A stretch of DNA of 64,000 nt, from positions 1,588,501-1,652,500 of the forward strand of contig JADJWV010000002.1 of NCBI GenBank assembly GCA_016716185.1. Direction: 5' to 3'. The translations under genes and the position numbers were made by a program. Positions within the stretch are counted from its first letter, which is position 1. Every line of letters begins with the position of its first letter. The DNA comes from Saprospiraceae bacterium. GTDB lineage: Bacteria; Bacteroidota; Bacteroidia; Chitinophagales; Saprospiraceae. This document shows, piece after piece, positions 1 to 8,359 of this stretch. The notes under the pieces are model-generated. The model saw nothing but the letters and a program-made list of their open reading frames with translations, was not told where the DNA came from and ran no database searches.

Positions 1-156
1 CCAGCTTTTGGGACCGATGATATGGACAATGCCCTGAGGCTTATATTTTATCCGTCTGTTTTGGCATTTATGTTGTTGGGTTTGTGGTTGGCAAGTTTGT
101 TGTACAGAATAGACCGGATCCATGCAATTATTTCTGAAAAAGAGAATAATTACTGA
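1..156 (+). CDS. ccmC: Cytochrome c assembly protein, probable CcmC/CcsA-type heme handling protein (3' end only)
   Basis: The open frame enters from the left edge and ends with TGA at 154-156, giving about 51 residues. The visible part has one hydrophobic helix (PSVLAFMLLGLWLASLLY) followed by a short charged tail (RIDRIHAIISEKENNY). This fits the last membrane helix and cytoplasmic end of a CcmC-type protein, which handles heme for cytochrome c maturation. The best evidence is context: a short CcmD-like single-helix protein follows 53 bases later on the same strand. The diagnostic tryptophan-rich heme-binding segment would lie upstream of the window, so the identification rests on topology and neighbourhood. 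Confidence 0.55.
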   Translation, partial: PAFGTDDMDNALRLIFYPSVLAFMLLGLWLASLLYRIDRIHAIISEKENNY

Positions 157-209
157 AATACTTCTCCGTTTGAAAATTATACCCCAATTTCGCCCAGTAT
201 TTTCCTAAA

Positions 210-422
210 ATGGTTAATATCTTCCATCAGATCCGCAATTTCCTAAACACCAATGCACCTGGATTTTTTATCTTAGGTTCTGCCGATTTTATGAGGCAAA
301 CCGGTAAAATTCATGTCGTATATGCTGTTTTGACGGTTATTTTCCTCGGTATCGTTGTTTTTTTACTCTTTCTTGAAAAACGTTTAAAAAATTTAGAAAA
401 TAAAACAGACCATGAGCAATAA
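210..422 (+). CDS. ccmD: CcmD-like single-helix protein of cytochrome c maturation
   Basis: A 70-residue protein with one central transmembrane helix (about residues 31-53, VVYAVLTVIFLGIVVFLLFL) and then a basic tail (EKRLKNLENK). Small size, one helix, an aromatic residue just before the helix and a charged C-terminal tail are what CcmD proteins show. CcmD assists release of heme-loaded CcmE from the CcmABC complex. It follows the CcmC-like end and overlaps the glutamate dehydrogenase start by 11 bases, so the two may be translationally coupled. CcmD proteins have almost no conserved sequence, so the call depends on topology and position. The first 20 residues are less hydrophobic and are not an obvious cleavable signal. 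Confidence 0.55.
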   Translation: MVNIFHQIRNFLNTNAPGFFILGSADFMRQTGKIHVVYAVLTVIFLGIVVFLLFLEKRLKNLENKTDHEQ

Positions 423-1836
423 TAAAGTTCAATCCTTTTTAGCCAGTGTCAACCAGAATTTTGATAAAGCGGCATCCTTTACAAAAATACCCAAAGGCAT
501 CCTCGAGCAAATAAAGGTCTGCAATGCCGTTTACGAAATGAAATTTCCGGTTCGCATTGGAGACAATATTGAAGTAATCAATGCTTTCCGGGCTCAGCAC
601 AGCCATCACAGGCTTCCGACCAAAGGAGGTATCCGATACAACGAACACGTCGATAAACAAGAAGTGGAAGCACTTGCAGCGCTAATGACCTACAAATGTG
701 CAATTGTCGATGTTCCTTTTGGGGGTGCTAAAGGTGGAGTTAAAATCAATCCGAAATTATATACAGAAGATCAACTCGAAAAAATCACGAGGAGGTATAC
801 CACTGAGCTTATCCGTAAAAATTTTATTGGCCCGGGCCTTGATGTTCCAGCTCCAGATTACGGAACGGGCTCTCGTGAAATGGCTTGGATCTACGACACA
901 TTTTTAACGTTCAGAGGTGGAGATATAGATGCTGCCGGCTGCGTAACGGGCAAACCGATCAACCAGAATGGGATCCGTGGTAGAACAGAAGCTACAGGAA
1001 GAGGTGTCTATTATGGATTGCGCGAGATGTGCGATACAGAAGATGCTATGCATAAAATTGGTCTCACCAAAGGGCTTGCGGGTAAAAAAGTAGTGATCCA
1101 GGGTCTGGGAAATGTAGGCTCATATACCGGGTCTATCATGCAGGAAGAGGGGGATGTTAAAATCATCGCAGTAAGCGAATACGAAGGCGCTATTTACAAT
1201 GAAAATGGCATCAATTTTTCTGAATTATTAAAATTCAGAGATGAAAACAACGGAAGTATTGTTGGTTTTCCGGGATCAAAAACGCTGAATAGCAGGGAAG
1301 AAGCCCTCGAGCTGGAATGTGATATCCTTATTCCGGCAGCATTGGAAAATCAAATTACCTTCGAAAATGCAAACAACATTAAAGCAAAAATAATAGGTGA
1401 AGCGGCTAATGGTCCGGTCACTTCAGTAGCAGAAGAAATTCTACTAAAAAAAGGAATATTCATTGTTCCGGATATGTATCTCAACGCAGGGGGTGTAACC
1501 GTTTCTTATTTTGAATGGCTGAAGAACCTTTCCCACATGCGCTTTGGCCGGATGGAAAAACGATTTGATTCAAACACTTATTCAAACTTTGTGGGCCTCA
1601 TCGAAAAACTTACATCCAAAACGATAGGTGAAAAAGAAAGGCAATTCCTTACACGTGGAGCAGACGAAATCGATTTGGTGCGTTCGGGACTTGAAGAAAC
1701 GATGGTGACCTCTTTTCAGCAAATTTGGGAGACCTACAAGCAAAATTCCAATATCGACGGATTGAGAAGTGCGGCTTTTGTCGCGGCACTGGAAAAAATC
1801 TCCAACGACTACGCAAGTCTGGGTATATTTCCATAG
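412..1836 (+). CDS. gdhA: Glu/Leu/Phe/Val family dehydrogenase, probable glutamate dehydrogenase
   Basis: The 474-residue protein has the full length of a hexameric glutamate dehydrogenase, which interconverts glutamate and 2-oxoglutarate plus ammonia in the cytoplasm. The substrate domain shows HHRLPTKGGIRY (near 60-75) and the catalytic-lysine motif VPFGGAKGGV (near 100-110). The Rossmann domain carries VIQGLGNVGS (near 228-237), and the C-terminal half has the family segment PDMYLNAGGVTVSYFEW. The start at 412 overlaps the ccmD-like gene by 11 bases. An Lrp/AsnC regulator, a family that often responds to amino acids, lies downstream beyond a repeat array. Cofactor preference (NAD or NADP) cannot be fixed by reading. 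The stop is only 22 bases before the octamer array, so a transcript would carry the array in its 3' end. Confidence 0.93.
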   Translation: MSNNKVQSFLASVNQNFDKAASFTKIPKGILEQIKVCNAVYEMKFPVRIGDNIEVINAFRAQHSHHRLPTKGGIRYNEHVDKQEVEALAALMTYKCAIVDVPFGGAKGGVKINPKLYTEDQLEKITRRYTTELIRKNFIGPGLDVPAPDYGTGSREMAWIYDTFLTFRGGDIDAAGCVTGKPINQNGIRGRTEATGRGVYYGLREMCDTEDAMHKIGLTKGLAGKKVVIQGLGNVGSYTGSIMQEEGDVKIIAVSEYEGAIYNENGINFSELLKFRDENNGSIVGFPGSKTLNSREEALELECDILIPAALENQITFENANNIKAKIIGEAANGPVTSVAEEILLKKGIFIVPDMYLNAGGVTVSYFEWLKNLSHMRFGRMEKRFDSNTYSNFVGLIEKLTSKTIGEKERQFLTRGADEIDLVRSGLEETMVTSFQQIWETYKQNSNIDGLRSAAFVAALEKISNDYASLGIFP

Positions 1837-1858
1837 CCAGTATTTGTTCCAGTATCCT

Positions 1859-2186
1859 CCAGGCCTACATGCCTGCATGCCTCCAGGCCTACAAGCCTAC
1901 AAGCCTACAAGCCTACAAGCCTACAAGCCTTCATGCCTCCATGCCTCCATGCCTCCATGCCTATATGCCTATATGCCTATATGCCTATATGCCTATATGC
2001 CTACATGCCTACATGCCTACAAGCCTCCAGGCCTCCGTGCCTACATGCCTACATGCCTCCAGGCCTCCGTGCCTACATGCCTACATGCCTACATGCCTAC
2101 ATGCCTATATGCCTACATGCCTACATGCCTACAAGCCTCCAAGCCTCCAAGCCTCCAGGCCTCCGTGCCTCCAAGCCTCCGTGCCT
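1859..2186 (+). repeat. 41-unit octamer tandem array, NNNNGCCT
   Basis: Read from 1859 in steps of eight, the sequence divides exactly into 41 units with no insertion or deletion (328 bases). Every unit ends in GCCT. The preceding tetramer takes only nine forms: ACAT (11 units), ACAA (7), ATAT (6), CCAG (5), CCGT (4), CCAT (3), CCAA (3), GCAT (1), TCAT (1). Variants come in runs (five ACAA, then three CCAT, then five ATAT), and the block CCAG-CCGT-ACAT-ACAT occurs twice in succession (units 22-25 and 26-29). Local unit duplication explains these runs. The plus strand lacks stop codons in all three frames across the array, which creates long spurious reading frames. The array fills most of the 473-base gap between the dehydrogenase and the Lrp-type regulator. 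Confidence 0.95.
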
Positions 2187-2263
2187 AATCCCCAGGAGAG
2201 TTCAATTAAACAACCAGTCGCGGGCCTTTTTTAGTTAATATGGCATTTTTCAAAATAATATTC

Positions 2264-2271
2264 TAATTTTG
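2264..2271 (+). promoter_or_regulatory. Candidate -7 box (TAATTTTG) of the Lrp/AsnC gene
   Basis: TAATTTTG matches the Bacteroidota sigma-factor -7 consensus TAnnTTTG and lies 38 bases before the regulator's ATG. No clear TTTG -33 element is seen at 19-21 bases upstream, so the call is tentative. Confidence 0.4.
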
Positions 2272-2309
2272 CCGTTATTTACTGCTAATTACAAATTATT
2301 ATTTTATTT

Positions 2310-2795
2310 ATGGCTGATAAACTGGACAAAGTAGACATTCGCATTCTCAATTTTTTACAAGAGAATAGCAAAATAACCAATCTTGAATTGAGCAGGAAAA
2401 TTGGTTTGTCTCCTGCTCCAACATTAGAAAGAGTGAAAAAGCTCGAACAATTGGAGATCATCGAGAGCTATCATGCTAAAATAAACCCCAACAAGGTCAA
2501 TTTATCAATAAGCACTTTTGTGCTAATCAATCTGGCCTGGCATATTCCCGGAGCAATGGATAGCTTTGTTGCAAAAATTAAAGAGATCGATGAAATCACA
2601 GATTGTTATGTGATCACGGGCGATGCCGACATTTTAATGAGGGTCGTTTGCAAGGATATTCAGGCTTATGAGAATTTATTGTTCAGAAAATTATCCCAGA
2701 TCAAAGAAGTTGAGCGCTTGAAGACTTTGATGACCTTGTCCATTGTCAAGTCTTCCAATAAATTGCCAATCCGCCTGGAAGATATAGATTCCTGA
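2310..2795 (+). CDS. Lrp/AsnC family transcriptional regulator
   Basis: A 161-residue protein of typical Lrp/AsnC length. Residues about 4-55 form the winged helix-turn-helix (DKVDIRILNFLQENSKITN, then ELSRKIGLSPAPTLERVKKLE). Residues about 70-150 form the RAM ligand-binding and oligomerisation domain, with the family segment ITGDADILMRVVCKD. Lrp-type proteins assemble as octamers or hexadecamers and respond to amino acids. The target cannot be read here; the glutamate dehydrogenase upstream is a possible one by proximity only. The TraB/GumN gene follows after 22 bases on the same strand and may be co-transcribed. The nearby octamer array is noted as a possible platform for a multimeric DNA-binding protein, without direct support. 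Confidence 0.9.
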   Translation: MADKLDKVDIRILNFLQENSKITNLELSRKIGLSPAPTLERVKKLEQLEIIESYHAKINPNKVNLSISTFVLINLAWHIPGAMDSFVAKIKEIDEITDCYVITGDADILMRVVCKDIQAYENLLFRKLSQIKEVERLKTLMTLSIVKSSNKLPIRLEDIDS

Positions 2796-2817
2796 TTATT
2801 CAGACGCTCGTCAAGGA

Positions 2818-3609
2818 ATGGCATTGAGTAATGGATTATTGTGGTCCATCCAACAACCGGAAAGTAAACCATCCTATTTATTAGGAACGATTCACATGAA
2901 TAGTGTTTTTTTTGAAAGGCATTTCATGCTTTTTAAAAAAATTTTATCAGAATGCCACACATTTGCAGCTGAGGTAAATCTTGACCAATTGCAGGGTATT
3001 CCAATGGCAGAATTATTCAGAATGAATGATCTGCCAAGCTGGTTTCAACTTCTTAGGGAAAACCAAAGAGTAAAACTCGAAAAACGTGCTTTGCAGTATT
3101 TTAATATTCATATTCAGGACTATCAGTCCTATCATCCCATTTTATTGATTCATTTGCTGACATTGCAAATGATTGAGATTCAAAATGCAAAAAGCTTCGA
3201 TCAGTCGCTTTGGGAGCTTGCTGATGATTTGGGTCTTGAAAAAACAGGTTTAGAATCGATCGAACAACATTTTGATGCCATGCATTCATACCCGGTGCCA
3301 CAACAAATCAAAATGTTAAAAAAGTTGATTGCGAATCCTGTAAAAGCCCGTACCCGGTTGAAACAAATGGTGAAGCATTATAATCAACAGGATATAAAAT
3401 ACCTGTATCAGGAAAGCAAACGAATGTTAGGCAGCCATCGAAAGTCTATGTTGTACGACCGCAACGCCATCATGGTTCAAAAAATTCTTAATGAAATGCA
3501 AACCAAAAGCTGCTTTTTTAGTTGTGGAGCAGCACATTTATATGGATCTTTTGGTGTCCTCCGGTTGCTTAAAAATAAGTCCTGTTTATTAAAACCGATT
3601 CCATTGTAA
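2818..3609 (+). CDS. TraB/GumN family protein
   Basis: A 263-residue protein with the hallmarks of the TraB/GumN family. The N-terminal SYLLGTIHMN (residues about 19-28) holds the GTIH motif. A middle EVNLD-type segment follows (AAEVNLDQL), and the C-terminal CGAAHLYG (near 236-243) gives the second conserved GxxH. The family includes metal-dependent proteases related to Tiki; bacterial members are often lipoproteins or secreted. Here no signal peptide is evident: the protein begins MALSNGLLWSIQQ, so it may be cytoplasmic, or the start may be wrong. It lies 22 bases after the Lrp-type gene and 32 bases before a TonB-dependent receptor. The substrate is unknown. Confidence 0.82.
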   Translation: MALSNGLLWSIQQPESKPSYLLGTIHMNSVFFERHFMLFKKILSECHTFAAEVNLDQLQGIPMAELFRMNDLPSWFQLLRENQRVKLEKRALQYFNIHIQDYQSYHPILLIHLLTLQMIEIQNAKSFDQSLWELADDLGLEKTGLESIEQHFDAMHSYPVPQQIKMLKKLIANPVKARTRLKQMVKHYNQQDIKYLYQESKRMLGSHRKSMLYDRNAIMVQKILNEMQTKSCFFSCGAAHLYGSFGVLRLLKNKSCLLKPIPL

Positions 3610-3641
3610 TTTGTTTTCCTTTTTTTACAAATTCGGTACCC

Positions 3642-5999
3642 ATGAACGCCCTCAAAATAGCAAGCTTGGTTTTCTTTTTCTGTTGGGATGCATCTGCACA
3701 GCAATTTCATACGCTGAGTGGTTATGTAAAAGAGCAGGAATCCGGAGAAACCATGATTGGAGTAAACATATTTTTAGCCGATCAGCCTCATATCGGTACA
3801 GTAAGTAATTTGTACGGATTTTATTCGCTTACATTGCCCAAAGGCACTCATACATTGGTTTTCTCTTATTTGGGTTATCTGCCTTTTCCATTAAAAATTG
3901 AACTCGACAGCAACATCCATCAAGACATTTTAATGTCCCCAGGAATTCAGATGAAGGAAGTTGTTGTGTCGGCTGAAGATCCGCGGAAAAATGTGGAGAA
4001 CACCGAAATGGGTACGATCGATCTCGACATGGAAACTGTCAAAAAGTTGCCGGCTTTGTTCGGAGAAGTTGATCTTTTGAAATCATTGCAATTGTTGCCT
4101 GGAATATCATCTGCATCTGAAGGCACTGCAGGAATTTATGTGAGAGGTGGCGGACCGGATCAAAATCTCGTTTTGCTGGACGAAGCCATCGTTTACAACA
4201 CGGGTCACCTTTTTGGATTTTTCAGCGTATTTAATTCAGATGCGATAAAAAATACAACCCTCATCAAAGGAACCATTCCTGCACAATATGGAGGTAGAAT
4301 TTCATCGGTAATTGATGTACAGATGAAAGAAGGCAATTCAGAAGATTTTGTAGCTGAAGGAGGGATAGGGTTGATTGCCAGCAGACTCACGGTCCAGGGA
4401 CCTCTTGCTTCCGGTAAAAGTAGTTTTATCGTGTCTGGAAGAAGAACCTACGCACTGGATCTCGCTCAACCGTTTATCAATAAGACAAAATTCGAAGGCA
4501 CTAATTATTATTTCTACGATCTGAATGCAAAAGTCAATTATAAATTGGGAGATCGCGATCGGGTATATCTCAGCGGTTACTTTGGAAGAGATGTTTTTAA
4601 ATTCAGAAATGTGGAGCGCGATTTCGGGATCTCTCTCCCTTATGGAAATTCTACGGGAACCATACGATGGAATCATTTATGGTCTGACCAATTCTTTTCC
4701 AATGTCTCTTTGATCACAAACAATTACGATTTTAATTTGTACGGCGGACAGGAGAGTTTCCAATTTGATATTAAATCGGGTGTTCGCAATTTTACGTTAA
4801 AGACGGACGCAGATTATTATCCAAATCCACAGCATCAATGGAAATTTGGATCCAGGTATACTTACCATAAACTGAGTCCGAATGTTGTTACAGCAACCAG
4901 TGGCGATGTAAACTTTGAAACTGAATTTGAACCAAAATACGGACACGAAATTGAGCTTTATGTTCAGGATGAATGGAGCATCCACAGCCATCTGAAGTTT
5001 AATTTAGGACTCAGATTATCTTCATTCTTGCATGTGGGTCCATACAATTCAATAATTCAACAAAAAGAATTTAATAGCAATGAATTGGTGAAAACCTATT
5101 TCAATCCGGAACCCAGGATCATAGCCAACTGGATACTGAATCAAAGCAGTTCCATAAAAACCGGATTTACGCTTTCCAACCAATATATACATCTGGTCAG
5201 CAACTCTGGCAGCACCTTGCCGGCTGATGTCTGGGTGCCTAGCACGGAATTGATCAAACCACAACAAGGAGCTCAGGTTGCCATAGGGTACTTTAAAAAT
5301 TTCGACGACAATTCTTTCGAAACATCGGTAGAACTGTATTACCGGAGAATGAACAATCAACTGGATTACCGGGAAAGTTATGTTGAAAATTTCAGCTCCG
5401 ATGTCGAAAATGAATTCATATCCGGCAAGGGAAGGGCCTATGGATTAGAACTTTTCTTAAAAGAGAACAAAGGCAGTTTTACAGGATGGATCGGTTATAC
5501 TTTTTCGAAAACTGAACGGTGGTTTGATGCCATCGAAAATGGAAGGATCTATCCGGCTGTATACGACAGGCCTCATGATTTGTCGCTTGTGCTGAACTAC
5601 AATTTATCGAGAAACTGGAATGTTTCAGCAAGTTTTATTTATGCAAGCGGGAAGACATTTACCCCTATCAAGAGTTTGTTTATCATTGAAGGACGGCCAA
5701 ACATAGAATACGGACCAAGAAACAGTCAGCGCTTGGACGATTATCATCGAATGGATTTGTCGTTTGTTTATGAAAACAAAACAAAGAAAAATAAATCATT
5801 TCATTCGAGTTGGGCATTCAGTATTTATAATGTGTACAATAATAAAAATTCATTTTTTACATACACCGATTTCAATTCAGACATTCTTACCGGCAATGCA
5901 TCAGTGAAATCATATGAAGTTACCATTTTTACCATTATTCCGTCTGTGACCTGGAATTTTTATTGGAACCTTTCTAAAAAGAAATCAAATGATGAATAA
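3642..5999 (+). CDS. TonB-dependent outer-membrane receptor with N-terminal carboxypeptidase-regulatory-like domain
   Basis: A 785-residue outer-membrane transporter. A signal peptide (MNALKIASLVFFFCWDASAQ) is followed by a CarboxypepD_reg-like beta-sandwich (about 25-105; GYVKEQESGETMIGVNIFL). Next comes the plug (about 120-235; YVRGGGPDQNLVLLDEA and IKGTIPAQYGGRISSVIDV), and then a 22-strand-type barrel with many aromatic, alternating segments to the C-terminus. The last bases overlap a DUF4249 lipoprotein gene, the pairing seen across Bacteroidota for receptors of this size; it is not a SusC/SusD pair, since no SusD follows and SusC proteins are longer. The imported substrate cannot be read. 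Energy would come from TonB-ExbBD encoded elsewhere. Confidence 0.93.
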   Translation: MNALKIASLVFFFCWDASAQQFHTLSGYVKEQESGETMIGVNIFLADQPHIGTVSNLYGFYSLTLPKGTHTLVFSYLGYLPFPLKIELDSNIHQDILMSPGIQMKEVVVSAEDPRKNVENTEMGTIDLDMETVKKLPALFGEVDLLKSLQLLPGISSASEGTAGIYVRGGGPDQNLVLLDEAIVYNTGHLFGFFSVFNSDAIKNTTLIKGTIPAQYGGRISSVIDVQMKEGNSEDFVAEGGIGLIASRLTVQGPLASGKSSFIVSGRRTYALDLAQPFINKTKFEGTNYYFYDLNAKVNYKLGDRDRVYLSGYFGRDVFKFRNVERDFGISLPYGNSTGTIRWNHLWSDQFFSNVSLITNNYDFNLYGGQESFQFDIKSGVRNFTLKTDADYYPNPQHQWKFGSRYTYHKLSPNVVTATSGDVNFETEFEPKYGHEIELYVQDEWSIHSHLKFNLGLRLSSFLHVGPYNSIIQQKEFNSNELVKTYFNPEPRIIANWILNQSSSIKTGFTLSNQYIHLVSNSGSTLPADVWVPSTELIKPQQGAQVAIGYFKNFDDNSFETSVELYYRRMNNQLDYRESYVENFSSDVENEFISGKGRAYGLELFLKENKGSFTGWIGYTFSKTERWFDAIENGRIYPAVYDRPHDLSLVLNYNLSRNWNVSASFIYASGKTFTPIKSLFIIEGRPNIEYGPRNSQRLDDYHRMDLSFVYENKTKKNKSFHSSWAFSIYNVYNNKNSFFTYTDFNSDILTGNASVKSYEVTIFTIIPSVTWNFYWNLSKKKSNDE

Positions 6000-6927
6000 A
6001 TTTAACCGCATCCTAACATACGTTAGTGTCGTTTTATTTGCGGCATGTGAAACAGAATATTTTCCCTCCACAGATATATATGAAAAGCAGTTAACAGTCG
6101 AGTCTTATCTTGAATTGAGCAATGAAACAGTACCGCCGTTCTGCATCCTGACATCCTCTATTCCTTATACCTCAGGCCTGGATACTGGTGTGATCAATAA
6201 TATCTACGTAAGAGGCGCACAGGTTTCAGTTGAATACAACAACCAAAAAGTGATCTTACAGGAATTCTGCCTCAGTCAGCTTCAGGAGCCTTTCCGGTCT
6301 GAGTTGATCAGGCAATTTGGTTTTGATCCCGATAGTGTTCAGACTGATTTTTGCGCTTATCTGGATATCGCAAGGGAAATAGTGTTGCAGCCTGGAGATT
6401 TTTATACTTTGGAAATTGTATTCAATGGCGATACAACGCGGTCCATCGCTCAAATGCCGCTATACAACAATATTGATAGTTTCTGGTTTGAAAAGCCTCC
6501 CGGGAGAAATAACAACGATACCTTTGCACAGCTGTATTGCATTATTTCCGATAATCCTTTAGTTGCTGATTACTACCGCTATTATACTGCGGGTCAAGGT
6601 GAGCGGCTGATACCCGATCTGAATTCTGTGACCGACGATGTTTTTTTTGATGGCAAGTCCTTTGAATTTTCATTGTTTAAAGCCAGAGGCCTGGATGAAG
6701 AATTTGATGATAATACAGGATTGTTCCGCAGAGGAGATACCATCCGTGTCAAATGGTGCAATATCCCCAAAGAACATTTTCAATTCTGGAATTCTCTGGA
6801 AGCTTCGCGGACAAGGCAAGGTCCATTTTCTTCTTATGTCAGGATAGAGGGAAATATTCCAGGTGCCTTAGGTATCTTTGGCACACAACATTGCAGAACT
6901 TATACTTTAATTGTACCAAAAGAGTAG
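5989..6927 (+). CDS. DUF4249 family surface or periplasmic lipoprotein
   Basis: A 312-residue protein with a lipoprotein signal: MMNKFNRILTYVSVVLFAAC ends in a lipobox, with Cys at residue 20. The sequence after it (YEKQLTVESYLE, then a TSSIPYTSG segment and NIYVRGAQVSVE) has the layout of DUF4249 proteins, which in Bacteroidota are encoded directly after TonB-dependent receptors. It probably works as the lipoprotein partner of the receptor just upstream, with which it overlaps by 11 bases. Start is ambiguous by one codon (5989 or 5992). The biochemical role of DUF4249 is not established, so substrate capture is inference by analogy. gldC begins two bases after its stop codon. Confidence 0.85.
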   Translation: MMNKFNRILTYVSVVLFAACETEYFPSTDIYEKQLTVESYLELSNETVPPFCILTSSIPYTSGLDTGVINNIYVRGAQVSVEYNNQKVILQEFCLSQLQEPFRSELIRQFGFDPDSVQTDFCAYLDIAREIVLQPGDFYTLEIVFNGDTTRSIAQMPLYNNIDSFWFEKPPGRNNNDTFAQLYCIISDNPLVADYYRYYTAGQGERLIPDLNSVTDDVFFDGKSFEFSLFKARGLDEEFDDNTGLFRRGDTIRVKWCNIPKEHFQFWNSLEASRTRQGPFSSYVRIEGNIPGALGIFGTQHCRTYTLIVPKE

Positions 6928-6928
6928 T

Positions 6929-7264
6929 ATGGATGCTTATAAAATAATACAAATGAGAGTTCGACTGGATGAGGGTCAAATACCAGCTTCCATAGAGTGG
7001 AGAGCAGACGAAAACCAGGAAAACTGGATAAAAGCTAAAGCCTTTTTGTTGTCGATTTTCGAAGAAGATTCCAGAAATACGATGAAACTCGATTTATGGA
7101 CTTCAGATTTCCAAATGGGGGAAATGGATCGATTTATGTTTTATACCTTGAGGTCATTATGTGAAACGTATTTAAGAGCTACGAATAATGTAGACTTGGC
7201 AAATGATTTCAATTCGTTTATCGAACATTTTGGAAAGCAAACTGAATTGTTGCAAAAGTCTTAG
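6929..7264 (+). CDS. gldC: Gliding motility-associated protein GldC
   Basis: The 111-residue protein matches GldC in length and pattern: an N-terminal strand (IIQMRVRLDEGQIPASIEW), a central block (WIKAKAFLLSIFEED, then TMKLDLWTSDFQMGEMDRFM) and a C-terminal acidic helical part (LANDFNSFIEHFGKQTELL). GldC is a small cytoplasmic protein tied to gliding in Flavobacterium johnsoniae and is widespread in Bacteroidota. The ATG at 6929 is preferred over an upstream TTG at 6911, because it starts right after the DUF4249 stop and gives the usual length. Its presence agrees with the T9SS cargo proteins in this window, although core gliding and secretion genes (gldKLMN, sprA) are not present here. Confidence 0.85.
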   Translation: MDAYKIIQMRVRLDEGQIPASIEWRADENQENWIKAKAFLLSIFEEDSRNTMKLDLWTSDFQMGEMDRFMFYTLRSLCETYLRATNNVDLANDFNSFIEHFGKQTELLQKS

Positions 7265-7271
7265 TTAGCGT

Positions 7272-8150
7272 TTAAATCTTTATTTTCGAAAATTCAGACA
7301 CTCTTTGAGGATGGGTGTAAATATTGGCTTGATCTGATTTTAGAAATCCAATCAATGTCATTCCATAAGCATTTGCTGTTTCGATGGCCAGGCTGGAAGG
7401 TGCACCGATGGACGCGATGACCGGACAACCAATCATACAGGCTTTATATATCAACTCAAAACTGGCCCTGCCACTTAAAACGATGATGTGATCACCGAGG
7501 GGTATTCTGTTATTCTTTAGCAACATTCCACACAATTTATCCATGGCATTATGTCTCCCGACATCTTCAGCCCACAGCTCTAAATGTCCGCTGGAATCAA
7601 ATAAAGCACAGCAGTGGATACCGCCCGTTTGGTTGAAGGAAGCTTGAACTTGCCTGAGCTTTTCGGGCAACGCGTAAAGCGTTTGAATAGGAATTACGGC
7701 TTGTTCATTCCGGAGTAAATACACACACTGGTTCATCAATAAATCAATAGAGGCTTTACCGCAAATTCCGCAACTGGAATTGCTGTATCCCGTCCGACTC
7801 ATGTGTTCGGTATGGGGTAAAATTCCTTTTTTAATATGGATGACAATGGTCTGTTGTTCGATGCATTCTCCGTGGCAATCAAATCTGAATTCCAGTTGAC
7901 TTACATCTTCGATGGGGTGTTGAAGTATGCCTTCATTGTGTAAATATCCCAGTACCAATTCTTCATCCTGGCCTGGTGTGCGCATGGTAATGCTCAGGGT
8001 ATTTACTACTTGCTTCTCGTGTTTATAATATTTAAGTACCATTTCCAGAGGTTCTTCTACGCTAACCACATCATCAACGATTTGATGCGTTTCTTTTGAT
8101 TTAAGGATTTTAATGTGTTTAAGATGAGGTTCGTGGTTCATTGTTCCCAT
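7272..8150 (-). CDS. fdhD: Formate dehydrogenase accessory sulfurtransferase FdhD
   Basis: A 292-residue cytoplasmic protein. It carries the catalytic CxxC region SSCGICGKASID (about residues 125-136) and the family's C-terminal core, with EDVGRHNAMDKLCG (near 216-229) and LSGRASFELIYKA (near 243-255). FdhD transfers sulfur from a cysteine desulfurase to the molybdenum or tungsten cofactor of formate dehydrogenases. No formate dehydrogenase or cofactor gene lies in this window; formate-THF ligase sits 2.3 kb away on the same strand. It converges with gldC, with only seven bases between stop codons. Two starts are possible (8150 or 8141, MGTMNHEP). Some Bacteroidota carry fdhD with other bis-molybdopterin oxidoreductases, so the client enzyme is open. 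Confidence 0.93.
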   Translation of the reverse strand: MGTMNHEPHLKHIKILKSKETHQIVDDVVSVEEPLEMVLKYYKHEKQVVNTLSITMRTPGQDEELVLGYLHNEGILQHPIEDVSQLEFRFDCHGECIEQQTIVIHIKKGILPHTEHMSRTGYSNSSCGICGKASIDLLMNQCVYLLRNEQAVIPIQTLYALPEKLRQVQASFNQTGGIHCCALFDSSGHLELWAEDVGRHNAMDKLCGMLLKNNRIPLGDHIIVLSGRASFELIYKACMIGCPVIASIGAPSSLAIETANAYGMTLIGFLKSDQANIYTHPQRVSEFSKIKI

Positions 8151-8359
8151 TAAATTGGAATTCCAGGTACGATTGATTGCTTTGACGATTCAAATATAAT
8201 CTTATATGTGGTATGATAGTATTGGCTTGGGGGGAGGATTTAGAACCGCGGCATCCCTAATATGGAAGGATCAGGGCACTATTTTGATTTCTGTTAATTT
8301 TCTCCGATGATTGTGAAGACTGCGTTTAAAAAATTACCTTCGAACTAAAATAAAAACAA

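Noticed and set aside
1859..2186. CRISPR array.
   Set aside because: Units are eight bases with no spacers, and no cas gene is in the window.
1725..2238. Three overlapping plus-strand reading frames of 101-169 codons across the first octamer array, rich in Met-Pro-Cys-Leu-His-Ala repeats.
   Set aside because: They exist only because the array lacks stop codons in every plus frame. The unit length of eight gives the same heptad-like peptide in all frames, and two of them start inside the dehydrogenase gene.
3642..6927. SusC/SusD polysaccharide uptake pair.
   Set aside because: The receptor has 785 residues, shorter than SusC, and its partner is a DUF4249-type lipoprotein without SusD features.
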